Shown: positions 47,201-58,320 of the stretch, piece by piece
Numbering within the stretch: the first letter of the stretch is position 1
Layout: each line of letters begins with the position of its first letter
Assembly (NCBI RefSeq): GCF_028389875.1
Contig: NC_084666.1
Location: forward strand, 32,148,308-32,212,307
Source: Rhea pennata
Taxonomy: Eukaryota; Chordata; Aves; Rheiformes; Rheidae
Length of the DNA: 64,000 bases
Direction: 5' to 3'
The notes under the pieces: generated by a model
The model's database searches: none
What the model saw: the letters and a program-made list of their open reading frames with translations, nothing else
Told to the model about the DNA's origin: nothing
Translations under genes and position numbers: made by a program

Positions 47201-50200
47201 TAAAGTCATCTTACAGTAAATCCATGACACACAATTTCTGGCAGAACAACAGGAATAAATACATGTATTAAATGCTTTCTCAGTTAAGACTGCAGGAACA
47301 CCAACCAGAAATTTAGACACTGAAGCAATGTCCTTGCCTACATACTAAAGCAAATACTGTCACAAATTGTGTGGTATTGTTTTTCATTTCCTAAAACTTA
47401 TATTCGGAATTATATTTGAAGTTAATTTAAAGCATATTAACTTATTCCACTGATTTCAATTTTCTTTAAATAAGTTTTTCAGAAGAAAACTAAATGAAAA
47501 GAATGTGTGAGGTAATGCCTTTTAGGTTATAGATACAAAGGCTGTTATATTGATCGCGAACCAAATGCTAACAATTTCTTCTTTGTTTGACAGCATTGCA
47601 GAAATTCAGAAAGATGTGGAATATCGACTGCCATTCACTGTAAACAACCTGACAATTAATATTAACATGTAAGTAGAGTGATACCTCTACGCACAGAAAA
47701 TTAATATTGTTCTCACAAAAAGTAGCAGTAGAATATAAGTGGCTCCTGTTCATAACTGATTTCCGGATCTATAAATTTGTCTTGCATTAGTAGTTTTAGT
47801 GGTTTGAATGAAACTAGTTGCATTCATGATGCAGACACTCAACTTGAAGCATAACTGTTTTTTTCCATGCTCAATTTCTAAGAGATCCTGCATACTTTTA
47901 ATTGAAGCAAGTAGCATAAAGTAAGTGTTTCTGATGTTTTATTCCCCCTCTAGTAAAAGTAAATTTAAAAAGTAACTTACTAACCTGTTGCTAGGTCCTA
48001 GTATTCATTTTTACCTCAGTACGTGTGATCTTCTGAATCAGAACTTAAAATTGATTTATGATAATGTTTTGCTGAATTTACATGTTTTTTGCGTGCTTTT
48101 ATTTTTTACTCTGGCAAATGCTCAAGTTATTATCCACAAGTTATTACTACTTTAATCTCAAGGTTTTGATATGTTGTCTGATATTCTTACAGGTCATACT
48201 GTGTTGTCTTTATTAGAAAGTTGTTAATTGTTAGAGAAATATTGTATTAGAAAATATCCCTGACGCATTACTGCATGTGCTTTGTCTATGGACAGAATTA
48301 CTTCATTGTTATCCATTCCTTTTTCCCCAGTAAATACTCCTTTCAGTTCCTTGGAAGCCTAATATTCTAATCTCTCTGAAGTGGCATTACTGACTTCTAA
48401 TTTTGTAACTGAATAATCCTCTTGTGTAGTTCACGCTATATTTCTCCATAACAGTTTTCATAGAAAAGTAAGCTTAAAGTTGTCTTAAGTTGTCTTAAAG
48501 CAAACCTTATTATGAGATATAGCTGTAGTAATGGTTTTGTTTTTTTCTTTGTGTTTGTTTGTTTGTTTGTTTCAGCTTGCTACCACCTCAGTTTCCTCAG
48601 GAAAAACCAGTCATCAGTGTGTTCCCACCTGTGAGACATCATTTAATGGACAAGCAGGGTGTATATGTGACCTGTCCACTAATAAGTAATGTATGTATAA
48701 TTGTGTAATTTGTAACTTTGCTAATTAGTAGCAGACCTATGTAATGTTAACACATGTCATATTAGGTTATTGTCAGTCTTTCTGGCAAAAAAGACTTGCT
48801 TGGATTCTAATCCCTTCTAATCCCTCTTGGCTTGAAAGCAAAAATGCAATAGTATTTAGTACCCTACTATTTTTTTCTGTTACTGCTATTATTGAATACT
48901 GAATTCGATATTCAGTATTTAATATGTCTAAAACTGTTTTAAGTTATGCTGACTTAGAAAGTTACTGTCATTTTTGTTCATAGTATGGTAGCACAGTTCT
49001 TGTTTCTCTACAGTATATTCCAAATAAAGGAGGATATTTTAAGACAGTTTTGCAGCCTAATTCTTTCTACTTGAATTCTAATAGAAAAGTGTGAAGGCCT
49101 AATGTGCAGTGTTTTAATATATTCTTCATTTTATTTACCATCAGAGATGCCTTCTAGAATGACACTTTTCCAAATGTAGTTAACGATGCTTTTTATCTCA
49201 ACCTCAGATCTTGGATTTGTTTTTGTTTTTTTTTCTGCCTGCTTAAGTGTGGCTCTCTAGCTGAGGGGTATTTTGTTTGTTAGAGATGCCTTGCTTAATT
49301 GATTCTCCATTTATGACATATTCAAAAAGTCTTGGTTTCTGTTCAGTTCTTGGTGGCTTTAGCCCTTAAAGGAACAAAGTTTCTAAAGTATTTCGGGCTG
49401 GTATATGCAAGTTTACATTTGCTGATGTGTCTCTGAAATCATTTACAGCACTGTCACGTGGCTGTAATAAATGGTTGTGTTCAGCATGTTTAAGAGTTGC
49501 TGGATTCCAGAAATACTTTTTCTTATGTATTTAGCTTTTCTAAATATTTTGTTTTACCAGTTTACAATGCACTCGGATCTTGGAAAAATTATTCAAAGTT
49601 TACTGGATGAGTTTTGGAAGAATCCACCAGTTCTGGCTCCTAGTTCGACATCGTTTCCGTAGTAGGTGTTTATAAGCATACTGGAACTACAGTAACTTAT
49701 TAAAAAAAATGTGAAGATTAAACAAGGCCTTAAGGGATGGAGGAAATGAAATAATATAATGGACTTATTGAGAAAGTTATAATACCCTTACCTCTGTATT
49801 TTGCAAATTGATGTGCATGCTTGATTACATGATTGTTTTAAGAAGCGACACTAAGTTGTGTTGGACTTACTGTATCAACATGTTAATACGACTTTTCATG
49901 CTTCTATTTTCTTGAAAATGAACAAATGTCATTATCAGAAGAAGTCTCTATAGACCATGATGTGAGCAGTTGTATTTTTTTCATATTCTGTTCATAATCT
50001 CTCAGACAAGGAAACAGTTTTTGTTGCCCAGATGTGAATTTAAATGATAATTGGATTAAACATGTAAGGATGGCCTGAGACATTCAGCTGTGAGCAGTAC
50101 AGGTGTACAGACAAGGCTGTAATATTTTACATTACAATTGTGGATTTAAAATCATTCATGTTATTTGAAAGTACTTACATATGTATTGCCAAAGTCATTA

Positions 50201-53200
50201 AATGCTATGCTGTAAATGAGAATTATTGAATAACACAGATGCATTTCTAGTACTTCTGTATGAAAACAATTTAAATTTATGCTCTCAAATTTTTCAGAAA
50301 CAGATTTTTAATTACACTTCTGATTTGCTCTCTAACACCTAAAGAGCAATTGTTCTTTGACTGCTTTATAGTAGGATGTAGCTTAACAGACTTCTGTAAC
50401 TATAGAGCCCTGTAATGGGTAAAGTGGACTTACTCTACTAGAAGTAAATGAGAACAAAAATATTTATCATCTTCTAAAAGTTCAGTAGTCTCTTGTACAT
50501 GCTCTAGTAATTATAATTCAGATGATAGAAATACGGTGTAAACCATTGATGATCATGATCTCTTTTAGCCTTTACAGCAAACCAGCTGGAATGCCTCCGT
50601 ATGCTCCTCAGGGGTTTCCATTTCTTCCTCCATATCCTCCCCAAGAAACAAATAGAGCTATAGCCCCTGTGCCAGTTGCTGAATCTGTTCCTTCAAGTTA
50701 CACTACAGATAAGCCTGCTGCTCCCTCTTATGGCTTGATTGCTGATCTGCCACTGCCTGTCCCAACAGCTGAAGCAGTACTTCAGGTTTGTGCACTGAGG
50801 TCTGTTGCTTAAGTTGTCAGACACTGGCTGTAAGTCTCCTTAAAGGCAGACAAGGCAATGCCACAAAACTCAAAGGATCAGTCTGAGTTAGTGTATTTAA
50901 TTGTTTTGCTGGTGCTAGGAAAATGAAACTGTCATTTTGGTTGTGATTAAAAGGTTTTGAGAACAACACTGAAGGCAGAGCAGCAAGCTTCTTTTGAGTT
51001 TCACTGAAACTAGATTTTGTGCCAAATATTTGTGTATATATTTCTTCTGGGCTACACTGTATTCTTAAGTATATAATGACTGTTTTTACAACTCTGGAAA
51101 ATGAAAAGCCCTTCTATACATGATTTCCTAGGTAGAATTTATCAGATGAGAACAATATGTTGTCTCCAGTCTTTACATGTAGGTATTTTTATCATTTTCA
51201 CTTGGTTCAAATAACTTTTCTTTGTGGAGCTTCTCTGTGTGTGTGTGTGTGTGTGTACCTACTTCCCCAACTCTCCCCCTACACACATGCACGCATGCTC
51301 CTGCAGCTCTGTACTCTAGAGGGAGTTTTTTAATCTCTTCCAATAAACTTGATATCTAACTTGATACTCTGTCATTGTAAGGTTAAAGTTGTCTTTAGAA
51401 ACAAAAGCCTTTTTAATCTCAGAAGGCATATTTTGTTCATGTGGTGGAATTGAGAATTTTTACTTTCTATGAGAAGAGATACTTTTCTTCTCTAGAGACT
51501 TTTCCCTGAGGGTTATAGCTGTGAACACCATGTGTGAGATACCAAATTTCTATCCTTTTCTCTATTCTTATTTTTCTTAATTACTCTTCCTGTGTCTGTG
51601 TCATTCAGCAGATCTTTAATGGAACACTTAGCAAGACAGAATTATTGTCCTCCACATTTGACTACTCTTTTGTGACGTGCTATTTCAAATGTCATATTTT
51701 TGTTGTTGTGATTGAGTTAGACTTTTTATCTGGAGACTAGTACCATAGCTACTTACTGCTTTATTTTTATTGGTGACAAATATTTGTTTCCAGGGTTGGA
51801 TTATGAAGAATTATCAAGAAATTGCTGTTCAGGATTTGCTAACCATTCCTAAACTTCCATTTAGGTTGGCCAGAATGGATTTACTTACAAGATGCCTGAT
51901 GTTCCTGATGCATTTCCAGAACTCTCAGAACTAAGGTAAATTTTTAGAATGTGATAAAACTTTCATGTTTTTTAAAAGGGGTCTGCATGTAATTTTTGTA
52001 ATATTTCTGAGTACATTATTGAAAGTACTTTGTAGAAAGGCCAGATAGGACAATTATTTTCTGACCATACAATTTACTAACTGGTAAGTCTTGTATTCAA
52101 ATATGCTTCTTGTTTAGGATCTTCTCAGTGGGAACAATATTTCAGGATTCAACAGCTAGAATAAACATCTATTAGTTTTTTTTTAAAAAAAAAAAGCTAC
52201 AATCAAAGTCATCTGCTCTATCTTAAGGAATTTCACCAGGGACTTAATTGCTACTAATATAACAGCTGTAACTTCGGAAGGGGAAGAAGGCGTAGGAGAA
52301 AGGACTTGAGACTGACTTTACAATAAAAGTATTACCTTGTCACAATTCAAAAATCAAATCGGTTACTTTCATAGTAACTTGCTCAGATCTATTGAGACAG
52401 GCTGCTTAATCTGTCTGACTGAAAGGATTATTATCTAATTATTAATTATGAAAGGGTCTTAGGAATGTTGTTTATTCACTTGCTGATCTCATCTTTGTGG
52501 TGTTGTCAGTTGTCATAGCTTATTAATTGGAAACTATTCTTTGAAGGAAAGAAAAGGACTTTTGGCAAGAAGAAATTCTGTTTTTTGTTGCTCTGGACAC
52601 CTTTTAAGAGTCTGTGTTGAATTTAGCTAAATGGACTATAAGTCTTAGCAACATCTTTAATAAGTATCAGAAAGGTTTGAAGGTGTGGGGTTTTTTTGGT
52701 GTTCTTCTGTTTGTGGTGGGGTTTTGTGTGTGTGTGTGTTTTAGAAATAAAACATTTCAAGGAAGTGGTTCTTCTAAGGCTGGCTTAAATTCCATGATTC
52801 TTCTGTAGGCAGTTGAGGCTTTAGAAGTTGGCAATATGTGTGTATCTAAAAGTCATGAATGGTATTGCAGATATGCTGGGTAACATTAAAAAATGTAAAG
52901 TAAGGCATGAAAGAGGGACACATTCACACCCTGCTTTTTAAACTCACTACTGCAGATAGTAGTACACAATTCAAATTTACAAGTAAATACCTCAAACTTT
53001 AATGTTTTGGCAAAAATGAGTAACTCTACATGTAATGTTTGCTGTTAGCTTTAAATATTCTTTCTCTCTGTTTGAATCTAGTATATCGCAGCTGACCAAT
53101 ATGAATGAGCAAGAGGAAGTGTTACTGGAACAGTTTGTGAATCTACCACAGCTGAAGCAAGTCATTACTGATAGAGATGAGTTAGTGAAAAGCATTGAAG

Positions 53201-56200
53201 AGCTGGCAAGTAAGCTTTCAAAACATCAGCATCTCTGGTTGTATTCTAGGTGCTGAATACTTAAATATAATAATAATAATAGTGATTTTATTTTACAGAA
53301 AAAAACTTATTGTTGGAGCCTAGCTTAGAGGCAAAAAGACAGACAGTGTTGGATAAAGTAAGTGAGTAATGAAGACTTTTCCAGAAGAAGTACTTGCAGT
53401 ATTCTGTATTTTCAGGGGGGATAAAACATTCTTTCTTTTTACTTCCAGTATGAGCAACTCACACAGTTGAAAGCAGCCTTTGAGAAAAAGATGCAAAGAC
53501 AGCATGAACTTAGTGAGGTATATTATATCTATTTCGTACAATCTTTTTAAGAATACTTCACTAAAACTGAAGCTTTGACTCATGCATTTATACATGAAGA
53601 ATATTCTTCTGGTTGAACTTGCTTGTATGAAATAGTGAGATTCATTCACCTCTGGTATGAACTAAACCAGAGTGTCAAAAGTGTCAAAGTGCCAACTAAT
53701 TTAAAAACAAAATGATGTTTAAATTACACTGCTGTTGTTCTATGATACAGTAGAAACAAAGTTGAAAGAATGTGATGAATGAGCCTTTTGATCTATTCTT
53801 AGGTTTAATCTTATGGCAAACTGTTTTAACAATAAAAGCCATGTTAAATTAGTGTATCTGTTAAACTGTGCCTGATGAAAATGGTTAAAACCATTGCTGT
53901 ACATTTTTAAACCTTGTGACCACTAGCTATACCAGTGTGTAACATACAGTGTCAGACTTTGCACATTCTAAAGCACAAACAGGGGAATGTCATTACTTCA
54001 AATGTAACTTGAGTAAGGAGAGAGTAATTTGTTAGTATATTTACCAGTTATGTATTTAAAAATGCAACTTCTCATGAAGTTTTTGATGTAGAAACTGTTT
54101 TATTGTTTGCAAGATTTTTATTTGAGAGTATGATAGTCCATAAAGACAGCATGTGTAGTATCTGAATTTCAAAATGCCGAAAGCGTAACAAAATGTGAAA
54201 TCACAAGTGGGTAAATTACATGATAGCAAACTAAATGATCTCATTAGTGACCTAAATGAATTTGATGCTTTTTTATTGCAATTCCGAACAGACAACCTGC
54301 TAATGTCTTCTCTGTGTGATGTAAATTGGCTTTAAAGTGAACAGAGCTAGTCAGCTGGCATTGAGAATTTTTTTTCTTCTGTAAGAAACCTCTCAAGAAC
54401 AGGACAAAACATCCCACTGTTATGTTACCTTTCCTTTTTTCTAAGTCTGATTTGCTGATTAATGGTTAGGAGGCTGAGAGCTGGAGCTGCAGCTGGATTT
54501 TTGTGCTCTTTTCTTCCTTGTATGCTGTATCTTTGTTTGAGATGTTTGCTTTATACCACTCGCCTGGTACTTTTTCTTCAAAACTCCAGGCAAGTCTTTT
54601 CACTTGTACTATGGCATATTTTAGTCATCTTTTATGACTACAAACTTTCTTTGTTTTACACAAGAGTACTGATTAAATCAACAGACTTTTCTGATTACAT
54701 TACAACTTTCTATGGTAGGCAAACCAAATATTTTTTTTGTGGGGGTAGAGGAAGAGGAGGGATCCAAGCATCTAAAACATTAAATCTGTATAAATATACC
54801 TTAATGCTACAGTTACGGCTTTGTACAGACTCTTACTGAAAAATGAATCATGGTCTGACATATACTGTCCTAGTACAGTGAAGGAAAAAGAATGAAATTA
54901 TACACAGTAAACAAATAAAGGTTTGAGTTTATAAAAGCATATAAGAATGAATATAATGGATCAGAGTAGTAGCGGCCTGTCTACTTCTGGAGTCAGCAGT
55001 AGTATCTTGCATAACTCTCCCCAAATTCTTCTCCACAAGTTCCCTTCTAAGAGGAGAATCTTCTAGTCTCCCTTTTGATTATGCATATTGGAAATGAACA
55101 TGATTTCTTATGGTAGAGTTAAGTAGTTTAGCTACGTACTGTGGGAAGAACTTCTTTGTTTGTTGAATCTGCCACCTGCAGGCATCAGTTGATCTCTAGT
55201 TTGTAGTGAAGAATGCAGTGAATGTTTCATTCTCCTTTATGTTGTTCAAGATTTTATTTAAGTTATCAGTCTCTGTCTTTTCTGGGTTAGACTCCTAATC
55301 TACTAGTTTGCCATAATTTGATATAAAATTACTCCTTGCTTTTTGATACCTTAAATATACAGCCAAGCTCAAATCTGTAGTTGAACTTTTAGCAGAACAA
55401 TTTTTCTGTTTCTTCCTAACTGTTTCAGGTGCAATAAAGTAAGCAGCGCAGTATAAACCACTCTGCTGAGCAGAGGTTAGCTGAGTAAAGGCAATGTGAA
55501 GCAGTAGTTTGTACAAAATTGTGTTTGTACTAGCAAAATATCTTTCTCTTTGCCAGATCATTGCCTAATAAGGGGAGGGGGAAAATATACAGTTAAGTTT
55601 TTGCAAAGTTATGTGTGGATATTATTTTCCATAATACCTATTTCAGGGACTAAGTGAGGGAAACTCCATATTAATAGCATTCATTTTTGAAAACCTAAAT
55701 TAGGATTGACTGAATCATTTCAAGGTTATTAAAAGCTGAACCAGAAAGAACTTTTATCACTTTAAGCTTTTGGGGCTTGTATAACTGACTTTGAATTTCA
55801 GTAGAGTCTGTTTATTTTAGGCACTTAATAATTCTATTCAGAAAGTGTGCACTCAAGAACCAGACATTTATAAGCTGGATGCTTTCAAACAGTGTAGAAT
55901 ATCAATAAAGTTGAAAAGCTTTATACACTTGTGAGTTAAATTGATCTCAAGAACTAAACTGGCAACACTTTTTTCAGATTGCATCATTTCTAGTTGATCT
56001 ATTTACACTGCTTCTTGGAGATGATGCTCCATTTAGTCACTTAGTCTTATATATAATAATAATGCTCTATCCACATATCCCATGTTTATGTAGTCATTTA
56101 TCTGTCTTATCCTTGGAAATGTGAATTTTGATGGACAATTTGATATTAAATAGGTGTTTTTATTTTCTTAGAGTTGCAGTCCAAGTGCTCTGCAAGCCAG

Positions 56201-57082
56201 ACTGAAAGTAGCTGCTCATGAAGCTGAAGAGGAATCTGACACTATTGCAGAAGACTTCTTAGAAGGCAAAACAGAAATAGATGACTTTCTCAGTAGTTTC
56301 ATGGAAAAGAGAACAGTATGTAATGAACAAGTCATTCTAATCAGAGATACAGAGCACAGAAATTTAAGACTTAAGCAGACTTGAGCGATCTTGTAATCCA
56401 GGATAGTGGTTTAGCAAGCTCAAACAAAATAAAAATATATCCATAAGTGGCTTTAGTCACTTTAAAATGGACTCTGAATACCTAAGGAGCATAAGCTTTT
56501 AACACAGGAATACAAGAATCTTCTGCATCAGACTTTAGGCCTGTACTGTTGCAGATATTTTTGTGTCCCATATTCTTCTCTATCCTGTAAAAATATAAGG
56601 AAGTTAACCACAAGGGCATTTCTAAATCTGGGAGGAAGTCCCTAGAGAATGATATGTTGTATTAAGCAACCTTAACCCTTAACAATTACTTTAGAAAGTT
56701 TAATTTATTCTATTGATGGCTATCACCAAATAAGTTCATTAATCACCTTTTCTTTAAAGAAGTCTAATAAATGTATTTCATGACATAGGAAGTGCATCTT
56801 TTCTGCTGCAAGTAGTTGCTTTGGAGTGATGTTATCAAAATATAGACAATTACTCAGCTTGAATTTTGGAAGAGAGGTGGGTTCACAGGGCTTTCCGTTT
56901 TCAAAGAGACTGCAAAGTAGCTAAATCATTAATGAGAAACTGCAGTATGTGTAGTAAAAAGTTCCTTTCCAGAATCACTGGTCCTGTGTCTTTTATTTTA
57001 GCTCTGCCACTGTAGAAGAGCCAAAGAGGAAAAACTTCAACAGGCAATAGCAATGCACAGCCAATTTCATGCTCCGCTATAG
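44116..57082 (+). CDS. VPS37A: VPS37A, ESCRT-I subunit
   Basis: VPS37A is a subunit of ESCRT-I, which with TSG101, VPS28 and MVB12/UBAP1 sorts ubiquitinated membrane proteins into multivesicular bodies. Eleven coding exons are 44116-44243, 47594-47668, 48576-48690, 49561-49661, 50569-50785, 51865-51935, 53082-53209, 53299-53357, 53449-53517, 56172-56315 and 57002-57082. They join in phase to 395 codons (human 397). The start MNWLFPLAKGG corresponds to human MSWLFPLTK. Domains: N-terminal UEV-like region about residues 43-135 (FTVNNLTININILLPPQFPQ); Pro-rich linker about 140-230; Mod(r) helical domain about 236-395 (EQEEVLLEQFVNLPQLKQ, KKMQRQHELSE, MEKRTLCHCRRAKEEKLQQA), ending SQFHAPL. The linker is the most divergent part. 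The start codon is the first ATG in the GC-rich leader and gives the family N-terminus. Confidence 0.97.
44244..47593 (+). other. VPS37A: VPS37A intron 1, 3.35 kb
   Basis: The first ~300 nt are still CpG island, with a G-quadruplex-type G-run array at 44282-44302. The rest is AT-rich. It contains a 17-bp direct duplication at 45488-45530. A 174-codon frame at 44426-44950 spans the GC-rich start and has no motif. Confidence 0.85.
45488..45530 (+). repeat. 17-bp direct repeat
   Basis: cactcttaagcatagac occurs at 45488-45504 and again at 45514-45530, separated by 9 bp. Confidence 0.9.
47594..47668 (+). CDS. VPS37A: VPS37A exon 2
   Basis: It encodes AIAEIQKDVEYRLPFTVNNL then TININ plus two bases, the beginning of the UEV-like domain. 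The acceptor is tttgacag and the donor gtaagt. Confidence 0.95.
47669..48575 (+). other. VPS37A: VPS37A intron 2, 0.9 kb
   Basis: Non-coding. It ends in the (GTTT)n acceptor tract. Confidence 0.85.
48553..48572 (+). repeat. (GTTT)5 microsatellite in a splice acceptor
   Basis: Five copies of gttt run directly into cag at the start of VPS37A exon 3. Confidence 0.95.
48576..48690 (+). CDS. VPS37A: VPS37A exon 3
   Basis: It encodes ILLPPQFPQEKPVISVFPPV through HHLMDKQGVYVTCPLISN and ends at a codon boundary before gtatgt. The acceptor pyrimidine tract is formed by a (GTTT)5 microsatellite. Confidence 0.95.
48691..49560 (+). other. VPS37A: VPS37A intron 3, 0.9 kb
   Basis: Non-coding. The 90 nt before exon 4 happen to be open in the exon frame, but the acceptor and homology define the exon start. 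Confidence 0.85.
49561..49661 (+). CDS. VPS37A: VPS37A exon 4
   Basis: It encodes FTMHSDLGKIIQSLLDEFWK then NPPVLAPSSTSFP plus two bases of Tyr. Only the split ta|gtaggt junction avoids an in-frame TAG, and it agrees with the known Phe-Pro-Tyr. The acceptor is gttttaccag. Confidence 0.95.
49662..50568 (+). other. VPS37A: VPS37A intron 4, 0.9 kb
   Basis: Non-coding. I see nothing notable. Confidence 0.85.
50569..50785 (+). CDS. VPS37A: VPS37A exon 5: proline-rich linker
   Basis: It encodes (Y)LYSKPAGMPPYAPQGFPF through PYPPQETNRAIAPVPVAES and PLPVPTAEAVLQ. It is rich in Pro, Ala and Ser and is the least conserved part of the protein. It ends in phase 0 before gtttgt. Confidence 0.93.
50786..51864 (+). 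other. VPS37A: VPS37A intron 5, 1.1 kb
   Basis: It contains a (TG)n microsatellite at 51236-51256 and an alternative AG at 51793 that would shift the frame. Confidence 0.85.
51236..51256 (+). repeat. (TG)n microsatellite
   Basis: About ten tg units in VPS37A intron 5. Confidence 0.95.
51865..51935 (+). CDS. VPS37A: VPS37A exon 6
   Basis: It encodes VGQNGFTYKMPDVPDAFPEL and SEL plus two bases. The QNGF..YKMPDVPDAFPELSEL run is a strong family match. The acceptor is aacttccatttag. An upstream AG at 51793 would add 71 nt and break the frame. Confidence 0.94.
51936..53081 (+). other. VPS37A: VPS37A intron 6, 1.1 kb
   Basis: Non-coding, with a short (TG)n tract near 52727-52740. Confidence 0.85.
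53082..53209 (+). CDS. VPS37A: VPS37A exon 7: start of Mod(r) domain
   Basis: It encodes SISQLTNMNEQEEVLLEQFV then NLPQLKQVITDRDELVKSIE and ELA plus one base. It is predicted helical and begins the ESCRT-I core-binding region. The donor is gtaagc. Confidence 0.95.
53299..53357 (+). CDS. VPS37A: VPS37A exon 8
   Basis: It encodes KKNLLLEPSLEAKRQTVLDK and ends at a codon boundary before gtaagt. The acceptor is attttacag. Confidence 0.94.
53449..53517 (+). CDS. VPS37A: VPS37A exon 9
   Basis: It encodes YEQLTQLKAAFEKKMQRQ and HELSE, 23 codons in phase 0 at both ends, part of the Mod(r) coiled coil. The donor is gtatat. Confidence 0.94.
53518..56171 (+). other. VPS37A: VPS37A intron 9, 2.65 kb
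   Basis: Non-coding. It holds a 125-codon hydrophobic plus-strand frame at 54462-54839 with no known motif, discussed as a finding. Confidence 0.85.
56172..56315 (+). CDS. VPS37A: VPS37A exon 10
   Basis: It encodes SCSPSALQARLKVAAHEAEE then ESDTIAEDFLEGKTEIDDFL and SSFMEKRT. It is 48 codons, phase 0 at both ends, and strongly conserved. The donor is gtatgt. Confidence 0.96.
56316..57001 (+). other. VPS37A: VPS37A intron 10, 0.7 kb
   Basis: Non-coding. I see nothing notable. Confidence 0.85.
57002..57082 (+). CDS. VPS37A: VPS37A exon 11 (C-terminus)
   Basis: It encodes LCHCRRAKEEKLQQAIAMHS then QFHAPL and TAG at 57080-57082. The stop is the last triplet before a gtaaac donor, so the exon has essentially no UTR if that intron is spliced. 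Confidence 0.95.
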   Translation, partial: LCHCRRAKEEKLQQAIAMHSQFHAPL

Positions 57083-57390
57083 GTAAACTGCTGTTTTAAT
57101 ATTTGTGGTGAACTTTTTTTATTTAAATCTGCTACATTGTCACACACTTACTAATTGCTAATTGAAAGTTTGTTTACTACAATATGTGGTGTTCTAAAAA
57201 TGCCTCGTGTGGAAGTTAAGTTCAAATGAACATCACTAGTTCCATCTCCTATTTTTTAGTGAGAGAAAACAGTCAATAGCAGCAAAACTTCTTTTTAGGA
57301 CTGCATGTGCTGCACTTGTTATGAATTAAATCCAAAACTTAATATATGAAGAAGTTAAAAATGTCTAATTATGGAAATTTGTCTTTACAG
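57083..57390 (+). other. VPS37A: VPS37A 3'UTR intron, 0.3 kb (probable)
   Basis: It is bounded by tag|gtaaac and gtctttacag|aat and starts immediately after the stop codon. Confidence 0.6.
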
Positions 57391-58000
57391 AATTCCTGCA
57401 AACTAGACCTACCACGAGAAGAGTGAACAAACCCCATAAAGCACACTTTTTAATAACTATTATTTGCAAATAACCATTTCATCATATGTGGTTGTATTTC
57501 TAGAGGAGATTGTATACAGAGCTGGGACTGTTTTGTACAAATTAGAATGTCTCTTTATATTCTCATTGTACTAGAGAAATCCTTCTATTGCAATCTTTGC
57601 ACTAATTTCTTGTATTTATTGTTGATAGTTCTTATTATACTTGAGTTCCTGCTGCTATACTCCATTCTTTAGAGATTAAATATCAAAGCTGTAATTTTGA
57701 CTAGCTCTTTACATTTTTATAAAAACATGATTCATATCTTTTGTATTCTTGACTTTAAACATAGGTTTGGCTTGATCTGTGAAAGAGTTTGAGACAGCTA
57801 GTGATGGGGCTTTGGAAACAGGAGTTAATTATTTAAGATTGTCAGTGAATTCACTGGCTGTTTTTTCTTGAGGCCAAAAATGTTTAGCAGCATTTTTTTT
57901 AAGTAATAATACAAAACTAAATTTAGCCTGTATTGTGTTTTGGATAAGTAGTTTTGACTTAAGCAAAGTATGTTTTGGAACATTTTCTTTGAATCAATCA

Positions 58001-58006
58001 AATAAA
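58001..58006 (+). terminator. VPS37A: VPS37A poly(A) signal candidate 1
   Basis: AATAAA in caaataaatgatctc, about 0.6 kb into the terminal exon. Confidence 0.4.
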
Positions 58007-58295
58007 TGATCTCTAGATTTAATGTATTACTCAGCACTAATGGAATTTTGATTTCAGGAGTGGCATGGTACCTACCAGTGTAATTAAATATAACTTGCAT
58101 TTGGCAATTTCATTTTCGTCCTGGTTTTACTTGGAAAGAGTGGAAAAAAAAATCAAGTCACTTCCTAGTTCTGGTGTATCATACAATATGAATGGATTTA
58201 TCATGTGATGAACCTGAAAGCACTTTACAAAATCTTAATTCTGAAGTTTTGTGAAGTAGCAGTTATTTTCCTTTTTTCTTTTTTAAAAGGAAAGG

Positions 58296-58301
58296 AATAA
58301 A
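58296..58301 (+). terminator. VPS37A: VPS37A poly(A) signal candidate 2
   Basis: AATAAA in ggaataaacactg, followed by the T/G-containing gttttgtctaggg, which could be a downstream element. Confidence 0.45.
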
Positions 58302-58320
58302 CACTGTTTTGTCTAGGGTT

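Larger units (their letters stand above)
57391..58320 (+). other. VPS37A: VPS37A terminal 3'UTR exon (probable)
   Basis: It begins after a good acceptor (tttgtctttacag) paired with the donor right after the stop codon. AATAAA signals at 58001-58006 and 58296-58301 are candidate ends. The sequence is AT-rich and non-coding. Confidence 0.55.
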
